DNA of 9,019 nucleotides from Dysgonamonadaceae bacterium (lineage in GTDB: Bacteria > Bacteroidota > Bacteroidia > Bacteroidales > Azobacteroidaceae). The stretch spans positions 1-9,019 of the forward strand of contig JAIRRK010000082.1 of the NCBI GenBank assembly GCA_031256015.1, written 5' to 3'. Positions within the stretch are counted from its first letter, which is position 1, and every line of letters starts with the position of its first letter. Both the position numbers and the translations under genes were made by a program. Below are positions 7,882-9,019 of this stretch, in pieces. The notes beneath the pieces are model-generated. The model made no database searches. It was not told the origin of the DNA and saw only the letters and a list, made by a program, of their open reading frames with translations.

Positions 7882-7911
7882 TTGGAATTAAAAATTAAAT
7901 TGTTGGAATTA
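7882..7911. repeat. Pair of 9-bp direct repeats in the DUF4290-murA gap
   Basis: TTGGAATTA occurs at 7882-7890 and again at 7903-7911 on the plus strand (TAATTCCAA on the coding strand), 21 bp apart or about two helical turns. It occupies most of the 53-nt gap upstream of murA, with AT-rich DNA between the copies. A binding site is possible, but chance is not excluded in such AT-rich sequence. I see no convincing promoter for murA in this gap. Confidence 0.35.
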
Positions 7912-7932
7912 CGGATACAATGATTCGGCCTG

Positions 7933-8538
7933 TCATTTATTTTGTCGTCTTGACGAACCTCTGCCTTTTTTCGACAAAATATCCTTGGATTCGGTTAAAC
8001 GGTGTTCTCCTTCATTCAGAACAATTTTACCTTCAGACAACAAGTCCAAATCGTCAAAAATCTTTCGGTCGTCAACAGCTTCTTTGTTCCATGTCAGAAA
8101 AGCTTTTTTCATGTGATTGGCCAGCAAGTTAATCAAATATTCCTTTTGTTCTCCTTCTTGGTAAGTCGTCGCTTTTTCAATCATATTTTCCAAATTCTTA
8201 CCGTAATGCTTATATTTTATTTTTCCTTGCGTATAAGGCAATTTGTTCGGTTTGATATACATATCTTCTCTTTTGATTACTTCGTAAGGATAATCAATGT
8301 CTAATGCAAAATCGGACATAATAGCCAAATGGTCCCATAAAATATGCTTGAAATCATTTATGTCACGCAAATGAGGAAACAAATTCCCCATTATATTGAT
8401 AATCGAGTGAGCGCAACGCGTTCTTTCCTCTCTGTCCGGGATAGATACACAGTAATCTACCATATTCTGGATATTCCGACCATATTCCGGTTGCGGTAAT
8501 CTTTTTTGCTTCGTATTATAAGTTAATTTTGAAGTCAT
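7933..8538 (-). CDS. DUF4290 family protein
   Basis: This 201-residue protein belongs to a conserved Bacteroidota family of unknown function that I recognise from its sequence (LTYNTKQKRLPQPEYGRNIQNMVDY at the start, with HLRDINDFKHILWDHLAIM in the middle) and from its place directly before murA. It has no signal peptide or membrane segment. The N-terminal two thirds look helical and globular, while the last 20 or so residues are basic and probably disordered (KKGRGSSRRQNK), which might bind nucleic acid. The start at 8538 follows an A-rich leader (AATAATAAAAAA), usual for this phylum, and a good promoter lies about 50 nt upstream. It is first in the DUF4290-murA-rimM operon. A tie to cell-wall precursor synthesis is suggested by position only. 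Confidence 0.85.
   Translation of the reverse strand: MTSKLTYNTKQKRLPQPEYGRNIQNMVDYCVSIPDREERTRCAHSIINIMGNLFPHLRDINDFKHILWDHLAIMSDFALDIDYPYEVIKREDMYIKPNKLPYTQGKIKYKHYGKNLENMIEKATTYQEGEQKEYLINLLANHMKKAFLTWNKEAVDDRKIFDDLDLLSEGKIVLNEGEHRLTESKDILSKKGRGSSRRQNK
7939..7980 (-). other. Perfect 9-bp inverted repeat at the end of the DUF4290 gene
   Basis: ATTTTGTCG at 7939-7947 and CGACAAAAT at 7972-7980 are perfectly complementary with a 24-nt spacer. The element lies within the last codons of DUF4290, before murA. A transcript hairpin with a long loop could form and affect processing or read-through into murA, but the loop is long and no T-tract follows, so a classical terminator is unlikely. Confidence 0.3.
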
Positions 8539-8588
8539 TTTTTTATTATTTTTAATTGATGCACCATTCCAAATAAACGGATAGTTTG

Positions 8589-8619
8589 CAAAGATAAACA
8601 GATTATTTTATCCGGTCAA
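8589..8619 (-). promoter_or_regulatory. Bacteroidota-type promoter for DUF4290-murA-rimM
   Basis: Read on the minus strand, TTG (8619-8617) is followed by 20 nt and then TATCTTTG (8596-8589), an exact match to the Bacteroidota -7 consensus TAnnTTTG, continuing as TATCTTTGCA. Transcription should start near 8582, leaving a leader of about 45 nt to the ATG at 8538. This is the best promoter match in the window. Confidence 0.75.
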
Positions 8620-8622
8620 TTC

Positions 8623-8656
8623 TTTTGTGTTTTTTTGCCGGGCAGATGACACAAAA
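8623..8656. other. 8-bp inverted repeat between promoter and tandem array
   Basis: TTTTGTGT at 8623-8630 and ACACAAAA at 8649-8656 are perfectly complementary around an 18-nt loop that itself contains TGCC and GGCA (8637-8640, 8642-8645). It sits just upstream of the -33 element of the DUF4290 promoter. It might end transcription entering from the right or serve as a protein site. No T-run follows it on either strand. Confidence 0.3.
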
Positions 8657-8666
8657 AGAAACAGCC

Positions 8667-8781
8667 ACTCTCCTTGCAGGGTGGCTACCACTCTCCTTGC
8701 ATGATGACTGCAACTCTCCTTGCATGACGACTGCAACTCTCCTTGCATGATGGCTGCAACTCTCCTTGCATGATGGCTGCA
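8667..8781. repeat. Five tandem copies of a 23-bp repeat
   Basis: Five head-to-tail units without spacers start at 8667, 8690, 8713, 8736 and 8759. Each begins ACTCTCCTTGCA. The remaining 11 bp are TGATGGCTGCA in units 4 and 5 (identical), TGATGACTGCA in unit 2, TGACGACTGCA in unit 3, and a diverged GGGTGGCTACC in unit 1. TTGCA and TGCAA alternate along the array, so each can pair with a neighbour on either side. The array is non-coding in appearance and too regular for CRISPR, since there are no unique spacers. It resembles in scale the 23-bp tandem units described in BrickBuilt MITEs of Porphyromonas gingivalis, but I cannot confirm sequence relatedness. Confidence 0.93.
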
Positions 8782-8786
8782 AGGAG
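8762..8786. other. Perfect 9-bp hairpin closing the right end of the tandem array
   Basis: CTCCTTGCA at 8762-8770 and TGCAAGGAG at 8778-8786 are perfectly complementary around a 7-nt loop (TGATGGC). The stem uses the last repeat unit plus five bases beyond it (GGAG and the preceding A belong to the flank), so the flank completes a palindrome that internal units only half form. Confidence 0.7.
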
Positions 8787-8972
8787 CACACCAAAAAAAC
8801 GAGATGGGAACCGGACGGAAAAGACGCCGCAACCGAACGAATAGTACAGATGGTTGAAATCGGTGCGCTTTGAAATTTTATTTCGAAAACCGGAAACCAA
8901 CCGAAAACAATATCGAAAAAACAAGAATATTCATTCAGTATTTCCTATGAATATATTAATTTTAAGTATGTG
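8787..8972. other. Gene-free AT-rich stretch right of the tandem array
   Basis: I see no credible gene here on either strand. The only structure is a perfect 8-bp inverted repeat, ATATTCAT at 8927-8934 and ATGAATAT at 8947-8954 with a 12-nt loop, and three CGAAAA words at 8884, 8902 and 8914. Both could arise by chance in AT-rich DNA. Confidence 0.5.
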
Positions 8973-9003
8973 TTGTTTTCGTTAAAAATATTACCTTATT
9001 TTG
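8973..9003 (+). promoter_or_regulatory. Possible outward promoter at the right edge
   Basis: TTG at 8973-8975, a 20-nt gap, then TTATTTTG at 8996-9003 continuing as TTATTTTGCA. This has the same spacing as the DUF4290 promoter and differs from TAnnTTTG at one base. Transcription would start near 9009 and run out of the window, implying a gene divergent from the murA operon. No start codon is visible before the window ends. Confidence 0.45.
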
Positions 9004-9019
9004 CATTCAAAATAGAAGA

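Noticed and set aside
7972..7980. Intrinsic terminator between DUF4290 and murA
   Set aside because: The stem has a 24-nt loop, lies inside the DUF4290 coding region and has no T-tract after it on the minus strand.
8667..8781. CRISPR array
   Set aside because: The units are directly adjacent, with no unique spacers between repeats, and no cas gene is present.
8603..8924. Overlapping minus-strand open frames of 63-79 codons across the tandem array, encoding repeats such as MQGELQSSCKES
   Set aside because: Three frames are open at once only because the 23-bp unit lacks stops and cycles through frames; the peptides have no family resemblance and no promoter or consistent start.
8927..8954. 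8-bp AT-rich inverted repeat as a terminator or operator
   Set aside because: It is mostly A and T with a 12-nt loop, so chance occurrence in this AT-rich stretch is likely.

Overview
The window looks like chromosomal DNA from a member of the Bacteroidota, probably Bacteroidales. Support comes from AT-rich intergenic DNA, A-rich leaders without Shine-Dalgarno sequences, promoter candidates of the Bacteroidota type (TTG, about 20 bp, TAnnTTTG), a DUF4290 gene next to murA (a Bacteroidota pairing), and rimM following murA. This assignment is inference from gene content and signals, not from a marker gene.

Layout. (1) 1-1848, plus strand: the 3' part of a DNA N6-adenine methyltransferase of the type I HsdM kind with a specificity-subunit-like target recognition domain at its C-terminus; its start, and any nuclease or translocase partner, lie left of the window. 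(2) 1849-1982: a short gap with an imperfect inverted repeat and a possible promoter, which may be the boundary between the restriction-modification module and the resident genes. (3) 1983-6054, plus strand: a compact three-gene operon. It encodes a 733-residue cytoplasmic TPR protein, an MltF-like membrane-bound lytic transglycosylase lipoprotein that overlaps it by 11 nt, and an Ogt-type O6-alkylguanine-DNA alkyltransferase 18 nt further on. (4) 6057-8538, minus strand: an operon read as DUF4290 protein, murA, rimM. It converges on ogt with only 2 nt between the stop codons. (5) 8539-9019: no gene seen. This stretch holds the DUF4290-murA-rimM promoter, five tandem copies of a 23-bp unit with palindromic ends, and a possible plus-strand promoter pointing out of the window.

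How the genes fit together. MurA starts peptidoglycan precursor synthesis and the MltF-like enzyme cleaves peptidoglycan, so both operons touch the cell wall. RimM serves 30S ribosome maturation and Ogt repairs alkylated DNA. The TPR protein has no assigned function; its translational coupling to the transglycosylase is the main clue. MurA has Asp instead of Cys at the fosfomycin-target position, which predicts intrinsic fosfomycin insensitivity.

No complete new system is evident. The most unexplained items are the 23-bp array with its self-complementary end units, the M-S fusion cut by the left edge, and the TPR-transglycosylase coupling.
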